In this document: positions 27,046 through 36,032 of the stretch, piece by piece | Layout of the letters: every line of letters starts with the position of its first letter | Position numbering within the stretch: position 1 is the first letter of the stretch | Translations under genes and position numbers: made by a program | Notes under the pieces: model-generated | What the model was told of the DNA's origin: nothing | Seen by the model: only the letters and a program-made list of their open reading frames with translations | Databases searched by the model: none | Assembly (NCBI RefSeq): GCF_008033385.1 | Contig: NZ_VOGY01000005.1 | Location: 62,001 to 126,000, forward strand | Origin: Algibacter pacificus | GTDB taxonomy: Bacteria > Bacteroidota > Bacteroidia > Flavobacteriales > Flavobacteriaceae | DNA length: 64,000 nt | Direction: 5' to 3'

Positions 27046-28143
27046 TTAAAATCCAAATTTTAACTGAACACTTATTGCTTTTTGTTCCGCAATTTTCTTG
27101 GTTTCCGTATTTAAATTGGAAAGGGAAATACCTAATAATCGAACCGAATTACTCATTTTTTCTTGATACAATAATTCTTTAGCCGTATTTAAAATAATAT
27201 CTTCATCACTTATATAATAGGGCAGGGTTTTACTTCGAGTTTGTAAACTAAAATCGCTATATTTTATTTTTAAAGTCACCGTTTTTCCTGCAACGTTACT
27301 TTTTAATAAGCGTTTAGAGACTTCTTCAGCAATTTGATCTAGCTTTTCCATCATAAAAACTTCCGAAGATAAATTTTCACTAAACGTACGCTCGGCTGCC
27401 AAACTTTTTCTAATGCGGTTAGGTTTCACCTCGCTGGTATGTATACCACGCACGACGTTATAAAAATAGGAACCCGATTTTCCAAAATGGTCCTCTAGAA
27501 ATTCTATAGATTTCAGTTTTAAATCCATACCGGTAAAAATGCCTTTTTGGTACATTTTTTCGGCAGTAACCTTACCAACGCCGTAAAATTTTCTAATATC
27601 TAAAGTTTCTAAAAACGGGATAACTTCTTCGGGATTTACTGTTTTTTGTCCGTTAGGCTTGTTATAATCACTAGCAACTTTCGCAATAAATTTATTAATA
27701 GAAATGCCTGCCGAAGCCGTTAATCCCACTTCATTAAAAATACGTGCTCTAATATCTTCTGCAATCATAGAGGCACTCGGATTTCCTTTTTTATTTTCGG
27801 TAACGTCAAGGTAAGCTTCATCTAAAGAAAGAGGTTCCACCAAATCGGTATAATCCAGAAATATTGTTCTTATTTTTTTAGAAATTTCTCTGTAACGTTC
27901 AAAATCGGTTTTTACGAAAATAAGTTCGGGGCAAAGTTTTAGGGCTAAATTTCCAGACATGGCACTTTTTACTCCAAACTTTCGGGCCTCATAACTTGCC
28001 GCACTAATTACACCACGCCGGCCACTGCCACCAACCGCGATAGCTTTACCTATTAAATCGGGATTATCCAACTGCGCTACGGAAGCATAAAAGGCGTCCA
28101 TATCCACATGAATAATTTTTCTTATTGGTAAATTGGTTAACAT
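27046..28143 (-). CDS. dinB: DNA polymerase IV (Y family)
   Basis: Translesion polymerase of 365 residues. The catalytic acidic residues are in IIHVDMDAFYASV and PLSLDEAYLDV. The sugar-discriminating segment, the thumb HhH (YGVGKVTAEKMYQ) and the little-finger domain are present. A beta-clamp binding motif is plausible at the C-terminal end (AISVQLKFGF) but is not canonical. It is divergent from the CYTH gene. Confidence 0.95.
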   Translation of the reverse strand: MLTNLPIRKIIHVDMDAFYASVAQLDNPDLIGKAIAVGGSGRRGVISAASYEARKFGVKSAMSGNLALKLCPELIFVKTDFERYREISKKIRTIFLDYTDLVEPLSLDEAYLDVTENKKGNPSASMIAEDIRARIFNEVGLTASAGISINKFIAKVASDYNKPNGQKTVNPEEVIPFLETLDIRKFYGVGKVTAEKMYQKGIFTGMDLKLKSIEFLEDHFGKSGSYFYNVVRGIHTSEVKPNRIRKSLAAERTFSENLSSEVFMMEKLDQIAEEVSKRLLKSNVAGKTVTLKIKYSDFSLQTRSKTLPYYISDEDIILNTAKELLYQEKMSNSVRLLGISLSNLNTETKKIAEQKAISVQLKFGF

Positions 28144-28206
28144 AGCGTAAATTTATCAATTCACAGTGAAGTGCCATTCTTAAACTTAATATTTTTAAAA
28201 CATTTT

Positions 28207-28219
28207 CGCTTTCGCGGAA
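28207..28219. repeat. Dispersed 13-mer next to the CYTH start
   Basis: CGCTTTCGCGGAA is the exact reverse complement of TTCCGCGAAAGCG inside 709-724. It ends 6 bases before the CYTH start codon. Confidence 0.6.
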
Positions 28220-28225
28220 TAGTCT

Positions 28226-28705
28226 ATGGTAGAAATAGAACGTAAATTTTTAGTAAAATCGGAAGCTTTTAAAGCAGAGGCTTATAAACAAACCCGTATT
28301 TGTCAAGGGTTTTTAAATACGAACAAAGAAAGAACTGTTCGCGTGCGGTTGAAAGGGGAGCAAGGGTTTATTACGGTGAAAGGCCTATCGTCTAAAAATG
28401 GCGTGTCTCGTTTTGAATGGGAAAAGGAAATTCCAAAAGAAGAAGCCGAAGCCTTATTGGATTTATGCGAACCGTCTATTATTGATAAAACCCGATATGA
28501 AATAAAAAAAGGACAGCATATTTTTGAAGTTGATGAGTTTTATGGCGAAAATTCTGGTTTAATCGTCGCCGAAATCGAACTAAATAGTGAAAATGAAACG
28601 TATATAAAACCCGAGTGGTTGGGAGACGAGGTTACCGGAGATGTAAAATATTACAATTCGCTATTAAGTAAACAGCCTTTTAAATCTTGGAATAAAGAAC
28701 TTTAA
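28226..28705 (+). CDS. CYTH domain protein (triphosphate tunnel metalloenzyme)
   Basis: 159 residues. The EXEXK signature appears as EIERKFL at residues 3-9, and the expected later charged strands are present (TVRVRLKG, FITVKG, RFEWEKEI, DKTRYEI, VDEFYGEN, VAEIELNSE). Such enzymes hydrolyse inorganic triphosphate, thiamine triphosphate or similar substrates in the cytosol; which one cannot be decided. It lies 8 bases upstream of the YciI-like lipoprotein gene and is probably cotranscribed with it. Confidence 0.9.
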   Translation: MVEIERKFLVKSEAFKAEAYKQTRICQGFLNTNKERTVRVRLKGEQGFITVKGLSSKNGVSRFEWEKEIPKEEAEALLDLCEPSIIDKTRYEIKKGQHIFEVDEFYGENSGLIVAEIELNSENETYIKPEWLGDEVTGDVKYYNSLLSKQPFKSWNKEL

Positions 28706-28713
28706 TCTTATTA

Positions 28714-29247
28714 ATGATGAAAAGAATAATATTACCATTTTTATGTGTTTTAGCATTTTGGTCGTGTAAAAACGACACAAAACAAACGTCAACTGGCGAA
28801 GTTGGCTTAATAGAAAAAGATACCATAATTGTGGAAGTTCCGGTGGAGCCTATTAAAAAAACAATAAAAGAAATAAAAGCAGAATTGAAAACAAAAGGCA
28901 TTAAAAGCTTTGATTTTATTGATGAAAAAACACAAGATACTATAGTTATGCAACAGTATTTTTTAGCATTTTTGAAAAAAAGTGCTATCCACATGCAGAA
29001 TGAAGAGGAAAATGAACGTTTGCATAAGCTTCATTTAGCGCATTTATCAGAAATGTACGCGTTGGGTTATGCCGATATCTCTGGGCCATTTGTCGATGAA
29101 AGTGATATGCAAAGTATAACGGTTTATAATGTGCCAACTTTAAAAATGGCCGATAGTTTAGCTAACGCCGACCCCATGGTGCAAGCGAAACGCTTAGAGG
29201 TTGAAATTCGTCCTTGGTGGGGCCCAAAAGGTTTTGCTCTGCGGTAA
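28714..29247 (+). CDS. YciI-like domain lipoprotein
   Basis: 177 residues. The N-terminal lipoprotein signal (LCVLAFWSCKND) is followed by a linker rich in Glu, Lys and Val. Residues ~85-175 fit the YciI fold: LHLAHLSEMYALGYADISGP, then a strand, then ADPMVQAKRLEVEIRPWW. An N-terminal Met-Met allows a start at 28714 or 28717. YciI domains are small ferredoxin-like units of uncertain catalytic role, and a lipid-anchored version is unusual but I believe it recurs in flavobacteria. Confidence 0.72.
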   Translation: MMKRIILPFLCVLAFWSCKNDTKQTSTGEVGLIEKDTIIVEVPVEPIKKTIKEIKAELKTKGIKSFDFIDEKTQDTIVMQQYFLAFLKKSAIHMQNEEENERLHKLHLAHLSEMYALGYADISGPFVDESDMQSITVYNVPTLKMADSLANADPMVQAKRLEVEIRPWWGPKGFALR

Positions 29248-29335
29248 ATGTATAAAAAGATTTTTATGGTAATAAAAAGTGTTTACCGTTTGGTATAATA
29301 AGTTGTTGTGCCTAAATTGTATAATGGGGAAGGTA

Positions 29336-29683
29336 CTATAAACTTAGCATTGCTTCTTGAGTTACTTTTTTAGAATTTCCTATAAAAATAGCATCACCAT
29401 TTATAATTACGGGGCGACTTAAAAAGGTATAATGCTCTAAAATATACTGTTTATAATCCCGCTCGGTTAAGTTTTGGTTTTTTAAATCCATTTCTTTGTA
29501 AAGCTTGGCGCGTTTACTAAAAAGTGCTTCGTAACTTCCCGAAAGTTTTTCCATGGCTTCCAGTTGCTTTACGGTTATAGGTTCTGTTTTAATATCCTGA
29601 AGAATAAAATCTGGCGGCAGGTTTAACTCTTTTAAAATTCTAACACACGTGCTACAAGTTTTTAAATAATATACTTTTTTCAT
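29336..29683 (-). CDS. ArsC/Spx family thioredoxin-fold protein
   Basis: 115 residues, cytoplasmic. The N-terminal CSTC motif (LKTCSTCVRIL, Cys10 and Cys13) and the late RPVIINGDAIFIG segment place it in the arsenate reductase-like/Spx family. It lacks the RXXL-type arsenate features that would define a true ArsC, so a general redox or regulatory role is as likely. It is convergent with the YciI gene and stands alone. Confidence 0.82.
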   Translation of the reverse strand: MKKVYYLKTCSTCVRILKELNLPPDFILQDIKTEPITVKQLEAMEKLSGSYEALFSKRAKLYKEMDLKNQNLTERDYKQYILEHYTFLSRPVIINGDAIFIGNSKKVTQEAMLSL

Positions 29684-29819
29684 AATTTTTTATTTGAAGC
29701 AAAATAACATTAATTTTCAGTTTTATACCAATGCATTTGGAAGATGTTTTTCAATAAACTGCATTTATTTTTAGATTTTATTTAGTTTTAAAAGTATATT
29801 TATGCAAAAATTTAAAAAC

Positions 29820-30284
29820 ATGCAATTCACATTCGACGTATTAGCAAATCTTCGTGCCATGGCACAAAAACATATTGAAAACAATACTCTAGAGCAATTA
29901 AATACAATTCCAGAAGGCTTTAATAATAATATTATATGGAATGTGGCTCATATTTTAGTTACAACAGAGCTGTTAGCTTATAAATTATCTGGTTTACCCC
30001 TGCATATAAGCGATGAAATGGTTGGTAAATACAAAAAAGATAGTAAACCAGAGGGCGATGTAACTCAAGCTGAGGTTGATGACATTAAAAAACTGTTGGT
30101 GTTTACTACTAACCAACTAGAAGCCGATTACAAAAATGGCGTTTTTAAAAATTATACCGAATATACCGTGTCTACCACCGGAAACACATTAACAAGTATT
30201 GATGATGCGTTACAGTTTAACTTAGTACACGAAGGGATGCATATAGGTTATATTCTAGCCTTATCTCGTGCTGTTAAAAGTTAA
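29820..30284 (+). CDS. DinB family putative metal-dependent enzyme
   Basis: Four-helix DinB/YfiT-fold protein. Probable metal-ligand histidines are visible in NVAHIL (helix 2) and NLVHEGMHIGY (helix 4), the usual three-His pattern. Members are thiol-transferase-like and unrelated to the polymerase DinB. I prefer the ATG at 29820 (MQFTFDVLANL); an earlier in-frame ATG at 29802 would add six basic residues. The 3' end overlaps the convergent DUF3298 gene by 11 bases. Confidence 0.82.
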   Translation: MQFTFDVLANLRAMAQKHIENNTLEQLNTIPEGFNNNIIWNVAHILVTTELLAYKLSGLPLHISDEMVGKYKKDSKPEGDVTQAEVDDIKKLLVFTTNQLEADYKNGVFKNYTEYTVSTTGNTLTSIDDALQFNLVHEGMHIGYILALSRAVKS

Positions 30285-30987
30285 TACAACTTTCAATTTC
30301 ATTTAAAGGAACTACAAACTCAATAATACCTGTAGAATATGGGGCAATTTCGTATGCGTTATAAAGAAGTACCATACCTTCGTCATTATACCCTATGTTT
30401 TCAGGCAAAGTAAATGTATCTAATTCCGTTTCAAAGAGATATTTTTCTTTTGTAGCTTCTCTAAAATAAGGAAGTGCTATTTGTTTAAAAGCAGCGGTAT
30501 CGGTTATTAAATTTTCATTAGGAATTAGTTTCCCTGTTGAAGTTTCAAAATTCAAAAAAGAAATGTGCAACATGCCGTGAGCACCACCTGTATTTAGATA
30601 GGATGTTAAGGCTAAACTGATGATTTCTGGTGAGTTGAGCATAGTTTCACCATCAATTTGAGCGTCCCAAATTTGAGCAGTTTCAGGAAAATCATTTTGA
30701 AATTTTATAAACGCTTTATTAAATTCTGTAATGCTTTCTTCAATAGAAGCGGAAGTTATGCTATCAAGTTCTCCAATATGCAGGTTTCTTATAACTGCTT
30801 TTTCTATTTCCGAGTTAATATTGTGGGTAATAGATTTATTTCCTAGAGCTTTAGGGATGTTAACTTCTACAATTGTATTGTTTTCGGTAGTAATATTTAA
30901 GTCTTCAAAAGTAATTTTTATATCTTCTTTACAACTAAAAAATAAGGTTAAAAGGCAGATAATAATAAGACTATTTTTTTTATACAT
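30274..30987 (-). CDS. DUF3298/DUF4163 (RsiV-like) lipoprotein
   Basis: 237 residues. The lipobox LTLFFSCKED is followed by an extracytoplasmic domain. The hallmark NTGGAHG lies near residue 133, followed by FLNFETSTGKLI and a C-terminal DUF3298 block (LYNAYEIAPYSTGIIEF). RsiV of Bacillus, a lysozyme-sensing anti-sigma factor, shares this domain, but here there is no transmembrane or cytoplasmic part and no sigma gene nearby, so it is probably a stand-alone envelope lipoprotein. Confidence 0.82.
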   Translation of the reverse strand: MYKKNSLIIICLLTLFFSCKEDIKITFEDLNITTENNTIVEVNIPKALGNKSITHNINSEIEKAVIRNLHIGELDSITSASIEESITEFNKAFIKFQNDFPETAQIWDAQIDGETMLNSPEIISLALTSYLNTGGAHGMLHISFLNFETSTGKLIPNENLITDTAAFKQIALPYFREATKEKYLFETELDTFTLPENIGYNDEGMVLLYNAYEIAPYSTGIIEFVVPLNEIESCINF

Positions 30988-31058
30988 AAGTTGTGTTATT
31001 TAGCAATATTAAAGATAATTATTGCGTTTAGATATACCGAATTAAAAATGATATGATT

Positions 31059-31856
31059 TTAATCAAAGTAGTATATATATCCAACATTTAGCCAAAGTAA
31101 CCAATCGTTATTTTTGTTCGATTCTAGTTGATGGTTAAGTCCATCAACCCAATCATTAAAATAGTATTGAAATCTTAAGTCGAGTATTAAATCGGAATAC
31201 CGATTTAATTTATAGCGCATACCAACATTACTAACCATAGAAAATGTATTTCCAGGACTAGCATCTACAGAGCCAGATTCCCAACCGGAATAAAAATTGC
31301 TAGAATCTAATACATTTCCAGTAGCAGAAGGATCTGGGTTTGCGTAATTGGTGCTTACTTTTGGAGAAAATATGGTGTAATGAATTCCTAAACCAATATA
31401 AGGAGCTATTCTAGGGCTATATACTTGAAAATCTCTTATGCTTAAAGGGTAAAATTCCAGTTGAGAACCAAAATCTAGATTTTCAGCAACACCTTTGTGT
31501 GCTCTTAATTTATTGGCGTTATCAGATGTTCTGCTAGCGTCAACCCATTTTCCTAAATGTTCTAAATTGGTTTTATTGTATGAAATTTCATTTTTAATTT
31601 TAAAATGATTGATAAAGTATTTGGTGAAATCATTCCTACTTCTGTTGTATGAAAAGTTAAAATAATGCACTACACCAATTCCAAAACCAGAATTACCTCC
31701 ATTTGTTTTACTGTTTTTCCGTTCACCGTAGTCTGATCGAAATTGAACCGGCCCTAAAATAATACCTATTTCATTGAATGTGTTGGACTGGCCAATTATT
31801 GACTGAAATGCAAAAAAAGAGCAAATCAAAAAAGTTAAACGCTTAGGTATAAGCAT
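31059..31856 (-). CDS. Outer-membrane beta-barrel protein (THC0290_0291-like)
   Basis: 265 residues with a signal peptide (to IIGQ, ~residue 22), then alternating hydrophobic/polar strands (GFGIGVVHYFNF, PYIGLGIHYTIF, SDLILDLRFQYYF) and a terminal aromatic (YIYYFD). I recall the same type of protein next to gdhA in other flavobacteria under the name THC0290_0291 family. Its function is unknown. It is divergent from gdhA, and the shared 200-base intergenic region contains a palindrome. Confidence 0.7.
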   Translation of the reverse strand: MLIPKRLTFLICSFFAFQSIIGQSNTFNEIGIILGPVQFRSDYGERKNSKTNGGNSGFGIGVVHYFNFSYNRSRNDFTKYFINHFKIKNEISYNKTNLEHLGKWVDASRTSDNANKLRAHKGVAENLDFGSQLEFYPLSIRDFQVYSPRIAPYIGLGIHYTIFSPKVSTNYANPDPSATGNVLDSSNFYSGWESGSVDASPGNTFSMVSNVGMRYKLNRYSDLILDLRFQYYFNDWVDGLNHQLESNKNNDWLLWLNVGYIYYFD

Positions 31857-31958
31857 AATTAATGTTCAATTTTAAGGTATTAATATAACAAAGATATAAA
31901 AACCATAACAACAAACAATTAATACAAATAGTTGTTAGAAAAACGGAAAAACTAGTTT

Positions 31959-32008
31959 TACATTATTCGTAAAATTAGCACACGTATATTATGAATAATG
32001 TATATTTG
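31959..32008 (+). promoter_or_regulatory. gdhA promoter with overlapping inverted repeat
   Basis: TACATTATTC (31959-31968) and GAATAATGTA (31993-32002) form a perfect 10-bp inverted repeat whose right arm runs into the -7 box TATATTTG (32001-32008), 46 bases before the gdhA start. A regulator bound here would block the promoter. Confidence 0.5.
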
Positions 32009-32054
32009 TGTTGTAGAATTACATATTGTATAATTTGTATAGCATTCAAAATAA

Positions 32055-33398
32055 ATGAAAAATAAAATTAAAGCATTTTTAGATATAGTAAAGCAAAGAA
32101 ATGGTGAAGAACCAGAATTTTTACAAGCAGTAGAGGAGGTTGCAGAAACTGTAATTCCGTATATTGTTGAACATGATATATACTACGGAAAAAATATATT
32201 ATTACGTATGGTGGAGCCAGAACGTGCTATTATGTTTAGAGTATGTTGGGTTGATGATGATGGCGAGATTCAAGTAAATCGTGGGTATAGAATTCAAATG
32301 AATTCTGCCATTGGTCCTTATAAAGGCGGGTTGCGTTTTCACCCAACTGTAAATATGAGTATTTTAAAATTTTTAGCTTTCGAACAAGTTTTTAAAAACA
32401 GTTTAACCACCTTACCTATGGGAGGTGGAAAAGGTGGTAGTGATTTTGATCCTAAAGGAAAAAGTGACAACGAAATTATGCGTTTTTGTCATGCTTTTAT
32501 GAGTGAGTTATTTAGACATATTGGTTCAAATACAGATATTCCGGCGGGAGATATTGGTGTGGGGTCTCGCGAAATAGGATTTCTTTTTGGTATGTACAAA
32601 AAGCTTAGAAATGAGTTTACAGGAGTATTAACTGGAAAAGGAATATCTTGGGGAGGATCCTTAATAAGACCAGAAGCTACAGGTTATGGCAATGTTTATT
32701 TTGCGCAAAAAATGCTTGAAACTAAAAATGAGAGTTTTAAAGGTAAAACTGTTTTAGTTTCTGGTTCTGGAAATGTAGCGCAGTATGCTGCGGAAAAAGT
32801 GCTGCAATTGGGTGGTAAGGTGCTTACCCTCTCAGATTCTTCTGGATATATTTATGATGAAGATGGTATAGATGCCGAGAAATTAGCCTTTATCATGACT
32901 CTTAAAAACGTTAAACGTGGTCGAATTAGTGAATATTTGGAGCGCTACCCTGAAGCAATTTTTGAAAAAGGAAAAACACCTTGGGGCGTTAAATGCGATA
33001 TTGCTTTGCCTTGTGCAACCCAAAATGAATTAAACGAAGCCGATGCTAAATTGCTAATAAGTAATGGGTGTATTTGTGTGAGTGAAGGCGCTAATATGCC
33101 ATCAACAAAAGAAGCTATTGCTATATTTCATAAAGCAAAAATATTATTTGCACCTGGCAAAGCTTCAAACGCAGGAGGTGTTGCTACGTCTGGTTTAGAA
33201 ATGACACAAAATTCGTTACGTTTTAACTGGACTAGAGAAGAGGTTGATAATAAGTTAAAAGAAATCATGTCCGATATTCATAAATCATGTTTAAAATATG
33301 GAACCGATAAAGATGGTTATGTTGATTATGTTCGTGGAGCCAATATAGCTGGTTTTGTTAAAGTGGCCGATGCCATGTTAGCACAAGGTATTGTTTAA
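32055..33398 (+). CDS. gdhA: NADP-specific glutamate dehydrogenase
   Basis: Hexameric enzyme that assimilates ammonia by reductive amination of 2-oxoglutarate. 447 residues, standard length. The substrate-binding blocks GPYKGGLRFHP, LPMGGGKGGSDF (catalytic Lys) and PAGDIGVGSREIGF are present, and the nucleotide-binding Rossmann motif is VSGSGNVAQYAA. The short bacterial form suggests NADPH use. It is monocistronic with its own terminator. Confidence 0.96.
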   Translation: MKNKIKAFLDIVKQRNGEEPEFLQAVEEVAETVIPYIVEHDIYYGKNILLRMVEPERAIMFRVCWVDDDGEIQVNRGYRIQMNSAIGPYKGGLRFHPTVNMSILKFLAFEQVFKNSLTTLPMGGGKGGSDFDPKGKSDNEIMRFCHAFMSELFRHIGSNTDIPAGDIGVGSREIGFLFGMYKKLRNEFTGVLTGKGISWGGSLIRPEATGYGNVYFAQKMLETKNESFKGKTVLVSGSGNVAQYAAEKVLQLGGKVLTLSDSSGYIYDEDGIDAEKLAFIMTLKNVKRGRISEYLERYPEAIFEKGKTPWGVKCDIALPCATQNELNEADAKLLISNGCICVSEGANMPSTKEAIAIFHKAKILFAPGKASNAGGVATSGLEMTQNSLRFNWTREEVDNKLKEIMSDIHKSCLKYGTDKDGYVDYVRGANIAGFVKVADAMLAQGIV

Positions 33399-33490
33399 TT
33401 TTGTGAATTCTAAGTATAAATTTTCAACTGTAAACTTACTTAAAGTATAGTCGGTGATATAGTTCTATTTTTCTTTTTACCAAATTTTAT

Positions 33491-33533
33491 GAAAAAAGTA
33501 CTAGGTTTTAAACTAAAACTTAGTACTTTTTTT
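33491..33533 (+). terminator. Terminator of gdhA
   Basis: AAAAAAGTACTA pairs with TAGTACTTTTTT; a second stem (GTTTT/AAAAC) extends the hairpin, which ends in a T-run. Confidence 0.85.
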
Positions 33534-33585
33534 GTATTCTTTTAAACGTGTGTGGAAACTTTTTTAATAAGCATATTATATTTTT

Positions 33586-33619
33586 TTGAAGTTAAATTCG
33601 TTAGATATGAATATATTTG
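33586..33619 (+). promoter_or_regulatory. Candidate promoter of the porZ operon
   Basis: TTG at 33586-33588, a 23-base spacer, then TATATTTG at 33612-33619, fitting the Bacteroidota consensus, 64 bases before porZ. Confidence 0.55.
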
Positions 33620-33683
33620 AATTTGAATACATTTTATGTTGTTTTATTCAGGGGATTATTAAACAGTAATTACGCTAAAAAAG

Positions 33684-36032
33684 ATGTTTAAAAAAATTGT
33701 AATTTTTCTAATCTATATGTGGCCCCTTTTGCAGTTTGCACAGGATTTTTCCAATCTTTGGGAAGGGTATTTTTCATATAATAAAGTAACCGATGTAGTC
33801 GTTGGTAACAATAAAATATATGGTGCTTCTGAGAATGCCATATTTACTTTTGATACTCAAACACATCATTTAGAAGAAATAACAACTGTAAACGGTTTAT
33901 CTGGAGAAACGATTTCTACTATATATTATAGTGAAATGTATGAGTTATTAGTCATTGGTTATCATAATGGTTTAATAGAGATTGTTTTTGATAATGGTGA
34001 GGTATTATCAGTGGTTGATATTGTTAATAAAACAACAATTACAGATAATAAAAAAAAAATAAACCATATTACGGCGTATCATAATTATATTTATTTATCC
34101 ACAGGGTATGGTATTTCTACTTTCGATTTAGAGCGTTTAGAGTTTGGAGATTCTTATTTTATCGGTAATTTGGGCGCTCAGATTGAAGTGAGGCAAATAG
34201 CTATTTTTGAAGGAAATATTTACGCTGCTTGCCGTAATGGCGGTGGCGTTAAAAAAGCTCCCATTACGAGCCCTAATTTAATCGATTATAAGAATTGGGA
34301 AACGATACATGTTGCCGAATTTTATACTTTGCAAGTGGTTCAAAACAAATTGTTTGCAGTGGCTTTTAATAAGTGGTCTTTTGAAATTACTAATCAAGGT
34401 TTTAATCGTTTGTTTTTACTACCCAATTTACCTCTTAGTTCAAGTAGCATAGAAGATAAATTGGTTATTACCACTAAGAATGACGTTTTTGTTTATGATA
34501 TTGATTTTAATTTAATTGTTCAGGCTTCTAAAAATGAAGAGTTTTCAACATCTTTTAATTCTGCTAAAATATATGCCGATCGTATCTATATTGGAACAAA
34601 CGATTTCGGAATTTTATCTACCTCTATTTTAAACCCTATGGATTACGAGGAAATTCATCCCGATGGGCCGTTGTTGAATATTCCATTTTCTATTCAAGCC
34701 GAACCCAATGGTATTTGGGTTACCTATGGTGCTTATGATTTATTTTATAATCCATATGGAAGCGGAGGCTTAAATGCTAGGGGAGTGAGTCACTTAAATA
34801 ACGGAGAATGGATAAATACTAAATATGAAAATGTTTTTGGTGCTCGGGTATTAAATGATATATCTGTAAACCCAAATAATGCTAATCAAGTTTTTATCAG
34901 TTCCTTTTTTAGAGGTATGCTTGAATTTATTGACGATGTTCCTGCACAGATATATAATCAAACAAATAGTACCTTAGAATCCTTAAAAATATCTAATCCA
35001 AATTATATAGATGTTCGTATTGGTACTTCAACTTTTGACCAAAATGGCATATTATGGGTTACTAACAGTAAAATAGCAAACCCATTAAAATCACTAAATC
35101 CAACAAATAATACTTGGGTAAGTTATGATTTTGAAAGTTTAATTACAGACAAGTTAATCCAAGATAGAGGCTATGGAGATCTTGTTGTAGGTAGAGATAA
35201 TACCAAATGGATGGCAAGTGCCGATAATGGGCTTATTGGTTTTAATGAAAATAATGGAAACTCATTAATAAAAATTATTGATGATGACGGAAATTTACCA
35301 GATAAAGCCATTAAAGCTTTAGCTATAGATAATACAAATCAACTATGGATTGGTACAGAAATAGGTTTAAGAGTATTATACAATACGTCCAATTTTTTTA
35401 CAGATGAAAATTTAAGTGCAGATGAAATAATTATTGAAGAAGATGGTATTGCCAAAGAACTTTTAGCAGACCAATTTATTTCGGATATAAAAGTCGATGG
35501 ATCGAATAATAAATGGATTTCAACTATGGATTCTGGTGTTTTTTATTTATCGTCAAATGGGCAAGAAACTATATATCATTTTACTACAGATAATTCTCCG
35601 TTGCCGTCTAACGATGTAAAAGATATCTCTATTGATGAAACTAATGGCTTAATCTATTTTGCAACCAGTAAAGGTTTGGTGTCTTTTAAGTCTGGTGGTT
35701 CACAGTCAACCGACGATTTAAAAACCGTTTATGCTTATCCAAATCCAGTTCGACCTAATTTTGATATCGTTGAAAAAAAGGTGAAAATTAAAAACATTTC
35801 CGATAATGTAAACATAAAAATCACCGATATCGAAGGCAATTTAGTCGCCGAGGCACAATCCAGAATAAATCTTAGGTATAATAATTACAACCTCGAAATA
35901 GACGGAGGAACCGTATATTGGAATGGTAAAAATATGGCAAATAATATTGTAGCCTCTGGTGTGTATTTAATTATGATTTCAGATTTAGACACTTTCGAAA
36001 CCAAAGTGGTAAAATTAATGGTGATAAGATAA
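33684..36032 (+). CDS. porZ: Type IX secretion system protein PorZ
   Basis: 782-residue exported beta-propeller protein of the T9SS attachment complex, which in Porphyromonas delivers A-LPS to PorU on the cell surface. The signal peptide ends LLQFAQ (~19). Residues ~20-680 are WD/ligand-binding-like propeller blades (WEGYFSYNKVTDVVVGNNK, IYGASENAIFTFD, LWIGTEIGLRVL, GLIYFATSKGLVSF). Residues ~685-782 are a T9SS C-terminal domain (YPNPVRP, ITDIEGNLV, NMANNIVASGVYLIMI). The stop overlaps the recO ATG by one base (TAATG). Confidence 0.88.
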   Translation: MFKKIVIFLIYMWPLLQFAQDFSNLWEGYFSYNKVTDVVVGNNKIYGASENAIFTFDTQTHHLEEITTVNGLSGETISTIYYSEMYELLVIGYHNGLIEIVFDNGEVLSVVDIVNKTTITDNKKKINHITAYHNYIYLSTGYGISTFDLERLEFGDSYFIGNLGAQIEVRQIAIFEGNIYAACRNGGGVKKAPITSPNLIDYKNWETIHVAEFYTLQVVQNKLFAVAFNKWSFEITNQGFNRLFLLPNLPLSSSSIEDKLVITTKNDVFVYDIDFNLIVQASKNEEFSTSFNSAKIYADRIYIGTNDFGILSTSILNPMDYEEIHPDGPLLNIPFSIQAEPNGIWVTYGAYDLFYNPYGSGGLNARGVSHLNNGEWINTKYENVFGARVLNDISVNPNNANQVFISSFFRGMLEFIDDVPAQIYNQTNSTLESLKISNPNYIDVRIGTSTFDQNGILWVTNSKIANPLKSLNPTNNTWVSYDFESLITDKLIQDRGYGDLVVGRDNTKWMASADNGLIGFNENNGNSLIKIIDDDGNLPDKAIKALAIDNTNQLWIGTEIGLRVLYNTSNFFTDENLSADEIIIEEDGIAKELLADQFISDIKVDGSNNKWISTMDSGVFYLSSNGQETIYHFTTDNSPLPSNDVKDISIDETNGLIYFATSKGLVSFKSGGSQSTDDLKTVYAYPNPVRPNFDIVEKKVKIKNISDNVNIKITDIEGNLVAEAQSRINLRYNNYNLEIDGGTVYWNGKNMANNIVASGVYLIMISDLDTFETKVVKLMVIR

